Shown in pieces: positions 11,480 to 24,900 of a DNA stretch of 64,000 nucleotides (position 1 is its first letter; each line of letters starts with the position of its first letter). A program made the position numbers and the translations under genes. Source of the DNA: Atherinomorus stipes (taxonomy: Eukaryota > Chordata > Actinopteri > Atheriniformes > Atherinidae); contig JALJCO010008684.1 in assembly GCA_023101725.1 (NCBI GenBank), positions 448,501 through 512,500 of the forward strand, read 5' to 3'. Below the pieces are notes generated by a model. That model saw only the letters and a program-made list of their open reading frames with translations. It was not told the origin of the DNA and searched no databases.

Positions 11480-11863
11480 TTACTTTGTATTTACAACTTT
11501 AAAAGGCAGTGTGTAAGAATTACTGACATCTAGTGGTAAAGATAGGCACAAATGACAAATCACCAAGAACAGCTGTAAATGGATGGTGGCCTTCACTGGC
11601 CAAAATCCAGATGAACATGTTTTGAATCCAGTGGCCTCAGGTGCAGTGATGGCTACACTGCAGGTAACTTGTGTACAGTCTTTAAAAGCGTAACTTATCC
11701 AAGACGGTGCTCCTCGCACCCAACAAAGCCAGTACTGCAGTTTTAAAGCTCAGTTTTCTTACTGTAATTAGCCCATTCAGAGATGCCATAGTAAAAAATA
11801 GGGATGCAAATACAGCAACTGCCATGGACTCACAGAAAGCATGCCTGAGAAAAACTTTATACC

Positions 11864-12001
11864 AGGGATGGGGGAACTATAACCCTGGAGGGCCAGCATC
11901 CTGCAGGTATTAGGTTTCTTGCTGCAACAAGCCTGACTATCAATGGATAATTGCACAGAGCTTGATGTGAAGCTCAAGGACCAGAGTTGCCCACCCCAGT
12001 T
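11864..12001. mobile_element. foldback MITE, copy E, with 8-bp target duplication
   Basis: 138 bp bounded by tttatacc on both sides (11856-11863 and 12002-12009), a perfect 8-bp duplication as made by hAT transposases. Ends: AGGGATGGGGGAACTATAAC on the left and, reverse complemented, CTGGGGTGGGCAACTCTGG on the right. This copy dates the family as hAT-like. Confidence 0.8.
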
Positions 12002-12489
12002 TTTATACCATGAAACAGTTTGATTCAGTTTGTCGATCATTGATACCTTTTGTTCACAATGTCTGAGCAGATTGCATCCAATCAAATTTACACAAAAGAT
12101 TTGTGGACTGCAACTGGTTAAGAACGGTTTGTTCTGCTCACACAGCCTTCAAACAAATCTGGTGAAAGGCAGACAGGAGCTATTCAAAATCTTTGATAAC
12201 TTCACCATGTCCTACCATGTCCAACTCCATGGTCTGAGTTGTTTAGACAAAATTAAAAAAAAAAAAAAAAATAAATAAAAAAAAAGTGTGAAGAGGACCA
12301 AGAAAAGAACAAAAAGGGAGACCCTACATGTGGTAACTATGCCCAGACAACCTGTTCCATCATTTCTTGCAAACATAGTTGGGCTTAGGTTTGAACATTA
12401 CTGCCAACATTTAAAAATAATATATATATATATACACATACACACACATAAACATTTCACTGCAAGCACAAGACATTACTTATAAACAA

Positions 12490-12495
12490 TTTATT
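12490..12495 (-). terminator. acp5 poly(A) signal
   Basis: AATAAA on the minus strand, about 150 nt past the acp5 stop codon; nearest canonical signal. Confidence 0.6.
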
Positions 12496-12646
12496 TTAGA
12501 ATATAATAAAGTCACATGTAAAACAAGTTGATTTAAAATTTCAAGACCGTAATGCCAACATTTAAAAAGCAGGATCAGCTGTAAATGACTTGAAACTACT
12601 GCAGAGTAATCCTGTTTGCAAAAGACTACTGTAGCAGTCATCAAGG

Positions 12647-13997
12647 CTATTTAAACTCTCTCTGGGAGAGGATGGTACGGTACAGAGAAGTGCCTTTAGC
12701 CTGGAAGAAAGTCAAGGTCATCTTGTTCTTTGTGACTTCCGCATGAACAAAACCTCCGAGTGTTGAAGCTTGACCAGTGAAAAATTTCAAAGAGCCTTTG
12801 GGGACGTGGTTCCAGTGACGGACATCAGGGTCGAGGAAGTTTCCAGCTCCACTTACCACATAGCCCACACCAGTCTCCTCAATGTACTGAAAAATAAAAA
12901 GGGGTGAGGGAAACTTTGAAACAAGTGGCCAATAGATTCAGAACCAGAGATAAATAAGCTTCCTGAACAAACCTGCAGATTGTGATCATGGCCGCAGAGA
13001 TAAGCAGTGACGTTGTACTTGATAAGCAGAGGACGAAGCCTCTTCAGCAGACAGTCTGTGGGCCCGTGCTCAGACACTGACCACACAGGATAGTGGCCTG
13101 CCACCAACAGGAAGTCTGCCTTGGATCGAGCCAGTCTCTCCTGCAGCCAGACCAGCTGACGATTAGCATCCACTGCACGCAGGGGTCCTCTGGGCTTCTC
13201 ATCTACGTAGTCATTAGAGTTCCCACACAGCATGACAGTATCCAGCATGATAATGGTCAGGGTCTTATCTGTGCTGGGGATGTGGAAATTCAGCTCGTAG
13301 TAGTAGGAGGGGAACTTCCTAACAGGAAAGAATAAAGAAAAAAAACAAAGAGTTCAATTTACAGCTTTGAAATGACAAATATGAATAGTATTTTTTCCGC
13401 TGCTTACCATCTATCAGATTTCTGAGTGTACTCAATCTGGGCTTTGACATTCCCTGCATGGTCATGATTACCAGCAAGAACATACCAAGGAACTCTGAGG
13501 GACTTTGCAGTGTACACAGTCTCAAATGTTTCCTAAAGGAAAAAAAAAAAAGGTCAGAAAAACTAGGGTCATTACCTCCAAAATTTGAAAAAATTAGTGC
13601 ACATTAGGTAAGAACCAACCTGAAAGCGAGGGGAATCCACACTGTCCACACCTTTATAGTAGAAGTTATCACCAAGAGCCAGAATGAAGTCAGTCCCCAT
13701 CTGCGCTGCTATTTTACTCATTTCCTGAGCTGTGGTCTTCTGCACAGGAGTGACATAAGGTGGGAAAGGCACTCCTCCCCAGTCACCAACAGCCAGAAAC
13801 TTAATGGAGGTTCTGTTTCCTGGAGAGAATAAACCCCCAACATATTTAGATTGAGAGAAGTGAGGTCTCAGATCTACTCGATGCTCGTATAAACTAAAAT
13901 ACTTACGGCCACTTTCAACCAGGTCTTGAAAAGCAGCAGGGTAGCAGTAGGTTACAGGAATGGCAGCGATTAGGGTGGTTAAAAGAATGAGTGCCAT
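12647..13997 (-). CDS. acp5: tartrate-resistant acid phosphatase type 5 (purple acid phosphatase), five coding exons
   Basis: Coding exons: 13997-13907, 13819-13620, 13532-13408, 13318-12973 and 12886-12647. All have GT-AG boundaries and join in frame to 333 codons plus TAG (human ACP5 is about 325). The product is a secreted/lysosomal binuclear-iron phosphatase; in vertebrates it marks osteoclasts and macrophages. Residues 1-19 form a hydrophobic signal peptide ending near TYC. All metal ligands of the family are visible: GDWGG (D43), [10 protein letters not shown] (D81, Y84), GNHDH (N119), AGHYP (H214) and GHDH (H249, H251). N-glycosylation sequons NRT (32) and NVT (241). The ATG follows directly on a splice acceptor (tttaaag/ATG), so the 5'UTR lies in a separate upstream exon; an in-frame upstream ATG at 14009 falls in the intron. 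Teleosts can have two paralogues (a/b); which one this is cannot be decided here. Confidence 0.96.
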
Positions 13998-14528
13998 CTT
14001 TAAAAACAAAAAGACCTTGCGTAAACAACAGGCCTGAACACAATTTAACAGAAAACAGGAAGTAAAGCAAAAGCGAAAGTCAGCACCACATGTTCTTTAA
14101 AAAAAAAAAAAAAAAAAAAAAACAAAACACATGACAAAACCAGCAACAGAAACTAGTGTTTACCATGTACACCTATGCTTCCCCTCTCTCTCCTTGCCTC
14201 CAAATACATCAAGCAACATTATCTAGTTTTTTTCTTGTCTGGTGGTGACTTGTGATTGGCTGCAGCCAGACATTGACATGTCCCAGCTGGAGTTAATAGA
14301 AGCCAATCAATGTGGCCTTGTTCATGTGGCAGGGAGGGTCAAAGTTCACCATTTCATGTTTGAAATAAAAATGCCTGGACACACAGGCCACCTTCATTGC
14401 CCTGAGCAGTGACATCACATAAAAGTAAAACAGCTTCAAATTAATAATAATAATTAAAAAAATAACAAATAAACAAGTCTAAAGGTTAGGTGCCTCCACA
14501 TAAAAAAAACAATCTCAGATCCACTTAC

Positions 14529-14570
14529 GGTTGATAACTGGAGAGAAGTGCTCAGGATGACTCCGTCCTC
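14529..14570 (-). other. acp5 5' non-coding exon (predicted)
   Basis: A strong donor, CC/GTAAGTGG, ends this exon at 14529, and a TATA box lies just upstream. The exon pairs with the acceptor immediately before the acp5 ATG. The 5' end is estimated from TATA spacing. Confidence 0.6.
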
Positions 14571-14590
14571 ACACCACTATTCCTCCTCGT

Positions 14591-14598
14591 CTTATATC
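14591..14598 (-). promoter_or_regulatory. acp5 TATA box
   Basis: GATATAAG on the minus strand inside a locally GC-richer stretch (14600-14650), about 65 nt upstream of the predicted first-exon donor. Confidence 0.6.
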
Positions 14599-14599
14599 A

Positions 14600-15638
14600 G
14601 CGTTCCTGGAGAGGCTGCAGGAGGCGCAGCCGCCGGCCACGCTACAGAGGCATGACCATTGTTCACACCCTGACTCAGTGTTTGGGACGAAGGGGTCATC
14701 GGTGCCACATGTGATCCACAATGGTTATTATAGCTGGTGTCTAGACTCCACTTTTTCCACTTCAGTGTTAATCACTCTTTTCCCACTTTTTTTTTCCACA
14801 TATTGTCCTCCTTTTGAGAGTAATTCCAAAATATATACTATACTTTATTTCCTTGGTGGAGTCAGACATGGACAACACTATTACAGAAGTTTTAATTCCT
14901 GAGTTCCTCTCAGATCTTTTATATAACTCATCAATTCAAAGATGGCCATTTTGAAGGCTTTTTAAACTGGCTTTTTCAGAGTAAGGCTGACATCTGTTAG
15001 AAACTATAACAATTTATCCTCACATACAGGACTGATAAAAGGGCCATTTGAATTTTTGCTTGAGTATACAAGTTTGACTAGTCAGCATGCTTTGTGATGC
15101 AAATAAAGGCATTTAAGCTACAACACACAGGTTTCAGTGGAGCTCATCTGATGCCATCACCAACATGCAATGGTCTGGTTCCAGTGCTGTATTAATGTTT
15201 AAAACACTAAATGTGAAATAACCCAGAAAAAGTGATCCGTATTATTTAATTAGGTCTGCAATTTTTTTTTAATGTGATGGACTTAATTTCTACATTGCCC
15301 TAGTTTCCCCATATGGCCTCAGGTCTTTATTAGCCAAACAGCTGTCTGTTATACAACATTCAACCTAGACAGAACGCTCATGTGCCGCTGGAGCCACTCG
15401 CAGCACGCGTGGGTGTAGAAAAATTACTCCAGTAACACAGATGTGATGAATAGCTTTGGCATTTTCAAGGGAAGTTCAAGTCACAGCTTTAAATCATTCA
15501 GATGGTGGCACTTCTCGGACATTAGCCGCAACGTGTCAAAGTTTTGTACTTCAAGGAATTACAACACAGCAACGACTGCAATTTACACAAAAGAAAGAGA
15601 GGAATTTAATTTTTTTTAAAAAGAAAGATTAGAGCATC
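14600..15638. other. acp5-ilf3 intergenic spacer
   Basis: About 1 kb between the acp5 promoter and the ilf3 3' end. No gene or repeat recognised. Confidence 0.5.
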
Positions 15639-15644
15639 TTTAAT
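15639..15644 (-). terminator. candidate ilf3 poly(A) signal (ATTAAA)
   Basis: ATTAAA on the minus strand about 310 nt after the stop codon at 15955. The variant hexamer recurs at 15605-15610, so the exact end is uncertain. Confidence 0.4.
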
Positions 15645-15954
15645 GAGAGGAATAAAACTTCAGTTCAAAACTACAAGCTGCTTTGAATCAGAATTATATT
15701 CTGCAAAAGAACAAATGCACACAATTAAAAAACAACCAAACAAAACCCCAAACATAACACTACTGTTAACACATATATGATGTAGGGAACAGAAACACAC
15801 TATCGCTTCACCAGATGTCAAAATGAACTGACACGACAAGTTCTAGAGAAAACAAGTTTTTCCTTCACAGAAGTGGTGACTCAGGATCATCAAGGCTGAA
15901 GATTGTGATAAAAAAAAAACACAATGCAGGGTGAGATGATGAGTATTTTGTGTT

Positions 15955-18900
15955 TTATCCAGAATACGAGCTGTGGTTTTGTCCTCCAAAGCCTTGGTAC
16001 GTGCCATATCCCTGCTGGTTCTCCCAGGACGACTGGTTCCCCCAGCCTGTGTAAAAAGAACAACCAAGGCATTATTTAATTTATCTGCAGCACCAACAGT
16101 TCACCAACAGTCTTCAAGCTTGTTTGCTGCCTTACCGTAATTATTATACCCCTGTCCTCCTGTCACAGAACTGGGATACGCTGTGCTGTACATAGAGTAG
16201 TCTCCTCCTTGACCTTGGGTCAGCATCTTCTTCTTCTCATCTCCATATCCGTAGCTGTAGGGGCTTTCCTGATCAGCAGGAGGAGGCATTGAACGGTAGC
16301 TTTCTCCTTTAGAGGTGCTAGAACTGGATACGGGTTCCGAGGAGTAGTTGGGGGTGCTCTCGGGGTAGAAGGTACCATAGCCGGTGCTACTGCCTGATCC
16401 TCCGACACTGGTGCTTTCACCTGCGGTGCTGGCTCCATTGTTCCCATACAGTTTATCTGAAAGACAGAAGAAGCAAACCATGAATAAAATCCAATGCTGT
16501 AGACATGGTCTTGTTTTCACAAACTGAGGTAAACAGCATGTTTTTAAGTTCTGCCCTAGCATGTTGTCCCATTAATCTGATTCAGGTGTTGCAGCAGGAA
16601 ACATCAAAACCTGCAGTACTGCAGCCTTTGAGGACTGACTTTGCCCATCCCTGCTTTAACAAATGCAGAATTAAATGACTGAATCAATGAGACATCGAAA
16701 ATTAAAAGGTACATTGACAAAACACTGTCAGTAAATAGAATCACTTCCATTTTAAAAGTTATTCAGTTCCGTTTCTGGTGTGGCAAGGTACGCAACGGAG
16801 GGCCCGGATAGGATTTGATCCCCAGACTCCCCAGGTGAGAGTCATGCACACTAACCATTCAGCCAAAGGAATATCTGTGGCCAAGTAGCCAGGGCGCATG
16901 ATCTATCGGAGGCATAGTGACAGGACGTTGCACCATAGCCAAACGGGCCAAGAACCTCAGGTGGTGCTGCATTCGGATTCACCGTAGGCGAGGACAAGAC
17001 GTACAACGGACAAGAAGGTTCTCACAACTTCTGTGTCCTCCACAAAACATTATTTTTGTTCGTACTTACGCTGGGAAATGCTTTCATCAGACCCAATATC
17101 CATTAAAACTTTTACTTTGTCACATCTGACCACGAGCCGTCTTTATAAGTAGGCTCCTGCAGTCCCACATGTGTATTTGTTGTCGTAGCGTTTACCCACT
17201 TGCCAAACGTTGCCTACAATGCCAATGCAATTTATAGTCCACTTCCTGTCTTTGGTTCACTTGAAACGGACCAAGAGCCACGTTTGTTGGCGGACTGAGT
17301 CCGCTCGTTTGTTCCGGATCAGAGAGTCCATTTGCGCATTCACAACTCCCCAAAACGAAGCAGACTTTCCGAGCAAACAGACCCTGATTCGACTCAAAAA
17401 AGCTTTGTGAATGCGCCCTTAGGTGACAAAAGGTGCAAGGACACTGAGCAGGATTTGATCCAGCTCTCAAGTTAAACATGGCATGCTCAGTCTTGTTAGT
17501 TTCCCCCTTGCTTCAGACAATCTAAAAATTGATGTGAAATAAGTTCATGAGTTTTTAACTAAATCAAGATGTCCATAAGTCTTTTTTCTTTGCATATTAC
17601 AAGACACATCTTGCCATCACTGCTGAGCCAGGATTTCTATTTAAATCTGAAGAGCACCACCTACAGTCTCAGAAAGGCAAGGTCACACAGAGTTTACGGT
17701 CCATGTATAACAGGGGTGCTCAGCTTCAGTCCCTGGGAGCCTCAATCCTGCAGGTTAAGATGTCTCCCAGATCCAATGGGCCTGATTCAAATTAAATGGA
17801 TCTCAACAGTTTGTCATCAAGTTCTGCTGAAGCATGTTGACAGATCAATCTGATTCAGGTGTCCTGCAGCAGGAAACAAACAAAAGCTGCAGAACAGCAG
17901 CCCTGGAGGACCAACATTGGACACCCTGCTGTAGAAGACTAGAGAAAGCAATCGAGACTATCAGGAGCTGAGTGAGCTGGCGGCCAGCTGATCATTGAAT
18001 TTCTACTATTGTTCAAATTAAATTAAGTTCTGCTGATTCTCTGATAGTCTTATCTAGCCATGTATAATTTAGCTTCCTATTCTTGAGAATCACTCTGAAA
18101 ATGTAAATGTAGACCCAACTAACACAACTGATCACTGCAAAGCAGAGTGGAGATGGGGTCGGAGGAAAATACTCTCAGAACCTGTTCACTGAATGAAGAA
18201 AAAGGTGCAGTCATAATCATTGAAAGAAGAGAACTGAGGAGAAAACCGTGCAATCCCTGATATAATAACCACAAAAGTTAAGATCCTGACCTAGACAGAC
18301 AAAACCAATCCTGCAAGTTGATTTTTCTTGCAAACATCTGGTAGAAATTATACTGTATTAATACTGTAAATATATTTCACTCTGAAATAAGGAAAGCTTC
18401 AGACTAGGAGTGACCCCGTACAGTCAAATATTTGTGATTAGATTCCGAGGACTGTGATTTGACTGCCAGCCTTCCAGTCGAGTCGTAGCAAAATACAGTT
18501 ACAAAACAAAAATCATACAATTCTGGCAATAGATGGTGCTGAACATTTGAATTTACATCATATTTCTTTTTCCTTTAAACAATTTTCTGTTAAAAATTGA
18601 AAATAATAATTATATACATAGCTATGTTAGATATACTGTAAGTAAAATAAGAACCTAAAGGAGCGTATACTGTTACGAGGTCAGTCACCGGGTTGCAGAT
18701 CTTTCAAACAGCATAATGAGTGAGATAAGAATAAAAAAGTAGATGGAAACCGTCTTATTATCTTATTCCAAGTGAAGACTGAAATTTGATTAATTTGGTG
18801 TTTTAGCCCTTTTCTCTCGAATGGAAAAAGACAAATCAGATTATAAATCAATGAAGGAAAAATATGATTTAACGATTCCTCGACGAAAGGCAAGATCTGA

Positions 18901-21900
18901 TTAATTAGATTCAATTACGAAATTTCTTAGTCGCAGACACCCCTACTTAAGACAAACGTTTACCAAGCAGTGGGAGCAGGAATGTAAAAAGATGTAATGT
19001 GCACACACACACACACACACAAGATAAACAAAAAGCACCCCACATCAAACCGAAGCCAGTCTGCTCAGAGCAGACACACTTACGGTAGCCTGTCCCCGAG
19101 CTGCTCTCATAGCTGTAGTTTGCTGTGGAAATAAAGGAAATACTGTCAAGTTGATTTCTTTGTAGGTGTGAACTGCTTGTTGAGCAAGTTGAAACAATAA
19201 TCTACTGACTAGGCTTTCACCCAGTTAGTGTAAAATTCCTTACTCTTGTTATAGCTGGGCCCCGAGGAAAACGGTTTGCCTCGGCCCCGGCCTCTGCCCC
19301 CTCTGTTGGGACCCCAGCCACGAGACCCAGTGTCTGAAGGAATGCCACGGATAGTGCCGAATCCTGGGATGTGCTGTTGAGGAGGAAATGGCAGAAGGTT
19401 TACAGTGAGGCAGATATGTGGAAATGGCCATCTTTAGGTTCGCTTGGTAAAAGGAATTACCATATCAGTGTAGGTGACCTTCTTCTTTATAATATTCCTG
19501 TTGAGGCTGGAAACATCGCTCTCATCTGGGAACAGCTTCTCTAGAGCGGCCAGGGCGGCATAGGCCTTTGCTTCTTTCTTAGTCGAGCCCCTCCCTGTGA
19601 ACTTCTGCCCGTCAACTTCCACCTGAGAGACAGAAGAAAGAAAGAAAGAAACTGTTATTGTTGTAATTGTTTAGCTGTTGCTATGACTACGGTTCATCAG
19701 CTATGATAAATTTCTCTAAATTCCATAAATAACTATAATCATTATAATTATTACTTTATTCATCCCAATTGGGAAATAAGCCTTTTTGTTTAACCCATAT
19801 CTCCGTGGTGGAAGGGAGGGGGAGGGACTGGGGCCTTGCTAAAAGACCCACAATACTTAGCCAGACCAGGGACTTGAACCCAGGTCCTCCAGACCCCAGC
19901 CCACCACCTTGACAACTCACCTCCATGACAAAAGCCTTTTTATGGTTGCTCCCCGTTTCTGCAGACAGCTCATACTTTAGACTGCGGCGCTTCTCATTCA
20001 GCTCCATCACAGGGTTTTTGCCATTTTTTGTCAAAATGGGACCCTGACCGGCCTGCAACAGTAAGAGGACAAAAAGAAAGAAAAAAAAAAAAGAAAAGTG
20101 GAATGTTTTTGGTGGCTGCTGCTACAAGTGAGTCACTCAACAACATACAGTTATTTCAGCAACAAGGAAAGCTTTACTGAAGGCTTTTAAAAAGAAGCTG
20201 TAAATCAACAGAAGAAGAATGTCAGGTGCATACCTCTTCTGACTTAGTGGTGGTTGTGGTTGCAGTATCAGCTGCTTTCTGGGGTTTTTCAGCATCACTG
20301 CTGGGCACTGGTTTAGACTCTGGGCCTATTGGAAGACCAAGATGTTGCAGGACCTGTGAATGTGAAAACAGTTTGACATTAATTCAGGTTCGCAGCTGCA
20401 CTCAACACTTGTCACAAAATAGATTTTAATTCTCATTATTTAACCAACAGTTAGGTGAACTTGTTCCACAGATCCTTACTGTTCCCAGTAGGTTTGTATT
20501 TGTTTTACACACATTCCCAATATTTTTAAGAATAGGGTTGTTTTGCAGACTAGAATTTATTTGTCTTGCCTTGATGGCTACGTTAAGTTTGGCAGCTTTT
20601 TTGGAGGGTCCTGTTGCTTCAAAGGTCTTCCCTTTCAGGTCCACAACCATCGTAAAGACTGGCTCATGGACTGGACCAGTCTGGGATGCAAGACAGTACT
20701 CCAAGCCAGGTTGGTACTGGTTCAGACGCATCACAGCATTCATGTTGAAATCATCACTTGCTACAGTAGAAAAGAAAAAAAAAAAGTCGTCAGGTATCTG
20801 TGCAAAGTTGACAAACTAATAACAATGCCATAACTTAAAGGGAAGACTATCTCCTAGTGTCCTTAAGTCAAACTGATGAAACTCAACCAGTGGGACATGT
20901 TTGGATTTTCTCTGGACTGGACAAAAGAAGCGTTTTGTCTTGTTCAAAATTACCAACCTTTCCTCTGAAAGCGTTTCTGGAATTTCAGAAACTTTCTCTG
21001 TTTGCTGTTGAGCTGGCTGTCGTCTTCTTCACTCTCCACATCAGAGAAAGATCTCTTTGGTGGCAGGTTGTAGAGTCCAACAGATGACATCTGGGCTGTT
21101 TTGGGGGAAAAAAACCTATAAGAACTAAACCTTTGTATGAAAATGTAACTCCACAGACACACAAAAATAGACATGTACCTGGGCCATCTCTGTCTTTCAA
21201 ATATTTCAAATATTTCCGTTCCCGAACAGGTTTGACGTCCATCCCCAACACCTTGTGCATCTGTCCAAATGCACACAGCCTTAAAGCAAACTAAGAAAAA
21301 CAAAAAGGTTTTTTAAATTATTCAACAAAATTACGGTTGTATTGTTTTGGCTTTGTGTGCATGTGTCTGTAGGTTTACAATACCTGAGCACTCTGTGTGA
21401 TGTCTTCACACTGCTGAACAGTCAATCCTGCACAGGAGTCGACTTCTTCCTTCTCACATGGGTCTTTAATACCCGGGCCATCTTTCAACAGATGCATTCA
21501 AATTTTTCTATTAATATCAGAGCTGATGTAAACAGAAATTTTCTTGATTACCTAAATCATAAAATCTCACCTTCCAGGAGGATTCCAGAGGCGATGCACT
21601 CTAAAACTCTGCGGAAGGACTCACCAACTCCCATTGGTCTATCTGATGTACTGATAACCTTCTCTACCAGCAGTTCAAGAGGCTACATGGGAAAAAACAA
21701 ACAAACAAAAAAGTAACAATTTAAAAACAAAAATATCTTGCATGACTAGTTTTCAAACTGTGGTACATGTATAGTTGGTCATAGTTGCTCTCCCTCTCCT
21801 GGTACTGTACATCGAGGAATTTTCTCAATTAAATATTACACATGCTGTGTATGCTCTTTATGGATACATATTTTCATACTATTTAAAGAAAACCATTGTC

Positions 21901-24900
21901 TATGGCTTTCCTTGATCCATAAACGTTAGGAAATCCTTTGTAAATTTAACATCTGAACTTTGGCATGAAACGACCAGGTGACCCATTTGGAAAATGGCAT
22001 GTGATCTGATCACACTGGCATGATGACAAATGCAAGGACAATGTCTCTGCCTAATCTGAAAATTAAGAGATTCTGCGAAAAAAAACTCTTCTTCCCATGC
22101 TGTCATAATAACAAAAACAGAAGGATGGATGCAGAGATTAATCTGTGACTGATGCCACCATCTGTTGACTCAGGTATCACAAAAGTAGAAGCATCCTTCT
22201 CATCGGGATTGGGAACAGTTTCCCCACTTATGTCCTTTAACACAATTTTGTATATATTATGGTCCGACTTGTTTGTAACCTGCTGTTAATGTGAGAGAGG
22301 ACAGACATTAACCTTCAGCAGTCTGCGATCATCCTCGCGAGATTGGATAAAGTGTTTCTTTCAATACTTTTGCCATGTTGTAGCTTTACTTAACATGAAG
22401 TAGTCTATTTGGGGTTAAGGGTATGTCATAAATGGTACCTTTATAAATTCAGATTTGATCATTGTTGTGTATTTTTATGCCCCATATGTTAATAAAACAG
22501 ATGAAATTGGAAAAAATAATTACTACATCATATAGGCAAGGTTGTGCTGGAAAAAAGGAATGTCAACCACAGTGTAGTAAACTTTCTGTTTTAAATTTGT
22601 TTAATAAATGTGGTATATGAAGGCTAAATAAAAATAATTCAAACAACAAAAAATAATCTTAGACCTCCTGGGTTATCAGTACTTTGCTGAGGGGTTACCT
22701 TTGAGCTGTAAGACAAAGTTTGAACCTCAGTTCTGTGGAACAGCTCAGATATACAACCCAAGGCTCAGAGCAAAAGTTCAAAAGGCTTTGATAGCTATTC
22801 TTATTATACTTTGAAAACATTTACAAAGTAACTGGTCAAATTGACCTGCACATTTTAATTATCTTTATTTATTTTTTCTTTCCTTCTTTTCCGCCCCTCC
22901 CTCCCTGTGTGTGTACAGACTAGTTTTGCAACTACTGTATGTGCTTTAAGGTGGATCTGTCAAGTGTTTAAACAGACTTTTGTTTTATGTTATGTTGAAA
23001 ACCCAATAAAAAACATTGACACAAAACTTCAGTTCCAGTGATGACTCCTTTTTTAAATAATAGCTGCCACCACTAGAATAAATATTTTCTAACCTCTATC
23101 TCTCTGCAATGTAGTGGAAAAGGCAATATTATACTAACCTTTAGTATAATATACTTTGCTGATACTATAATATACTTTAATATCATATAATATAATATAC
23201 AATATACGTTAATATTAAGTAATAAAGGTGGTGCGTTGTGAGCCTGATATCCTCTGAGGTGCAATGATGGAGAGGTCCTAGACCATCGTTTGATGATTTT
23301 AATCTCGTATCCTGTCACTGGAGGAAACAGCAGATTTCTCACCCATCCTGACAACGGCATCCAGGTAGGAACACGATTACACAAATCCCTCAGGACTCGG
23401 ATTACCATGACAGCAGAAGTGAGATTGTTGACTTTAGCCTGAAGACAGAAAAGAAAACAAGCTGGTTTAGTTAAAGGGCCGGTAGCCTCTGAAAACAACT
23501 CACCTCTGTGCTTTCCGAGTTTCCATGAAACGATTCAGAAAACAGAGGAAGCACAGAATGGCAAGAACTACTGAACAATCTCTCAAACAATTGTAAGGAC
23601 TTGTATGTCAGGAGTGTTTGGCATTTATGATCTTTGCTCAGTGCTGGAGTTGAAATTGAGAGAGTTCAGTCTCAAATCCAATGCTGCCATCAATACCAAT
23701 GATTTATCCACATCTATCATTGGTATAGATCAGCACATCATCCTTCAGCTTTCCTTAAACTCAAAGTTGGACATTTTAAGATTATAAACTTTATCAATAA
23801 AAAATATGTGCTCTTACTGTCTCTATATGGACAGAAAATAAGAAAACAGTTTAACGTTATGTACAAATAAGGACGTGAATGCAAACCTGAAACCACTTGG
23901 CGTGGCGGAGAGACGCCAAGGCAGTTAGGCATTTCTGCCTGTCCAGAACGTCCGGCGGATCGTTGACCGTTTGCGTTTCTATTGACGAGGTGGGGTAAGA
24001 AGAAAAGGTACAGTTTGACCAAGGGGGTGGGCTCTGTCTTGCAGCTCAGGGAGTAGCAGCTTTTCCCAAACCACCAGCTGCAGGGGAAGGGGTTTCCAAA
24101 TCCCTATAATGTGTGAATTTTAGGTCTTCTCTTACAGATCTCATCGAACTCTCCCAGAGTGTATGAAAGTGTGTGTAAAAATTCTGCCAGAGATGTATTC
24201 ACAACTTGATTTGATATTATGTGAATTTATGTGCACTAAACACCTCCTTCCCCCAGCCCCACTGGCTTGGGTTTGCTGCTCCCCCCACCTCCTGAGACAG
24301 TGTGTCCAGTTGGTCAAAGGTCCAGCGTTCCTACAAAACTTCACAAACTATAATGCAATCAGTTGGAAACCACAAGCATTTAGAGAAACTCCCCGTTTGC
24401 CCAAAACTGCAGCAAAACTGATCCATCCTTGCCTACATGTGGCTTTAGCTTATAAAAAGCTGGGAAAAAAACAAAACAGAGCCATACCAGCTTTGGGCAA
24501 GTTTTAGATCCCAGCGCCTCACTATAAAGACAGTTTGATTGATCAGTCCAAACAAGTTTTATACTGCTGCAAGTTAATGAGTACTTAACCAGGATGTGAT
24601 AAAGAAAAATATATAAAAAAATTAAAGCAGAATTCAGTAACTTCAGCTCGGGGCTCCCCCTAGTGGCGTCCTTTCACTGTCGTAAAGTTCAAACCCCCCT
24701 ACACCCCCACAGCACACAGACAGCTTCTCTACCCGTCTTTCCTCTATTTTGATCCCTGGATATATTTCTAAGCTTTTACTAGCTTGTTGATGCTACTTTG
24801 CTGCGTTGGTAGCAGCACCTCATCTCCTTCTGCTCAAAGCAGAGTCCTGCTTCTTCTGCAGCGGGACGTTTTACCCACGATTTGCGGCTAAATATGCCGT

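Noticed and set aside
13998..14009. Upstream in-frame ATG for acp5
   Set aside because: Falls in intron sequence immediately before the acceptor that precedes the chosen ATG.
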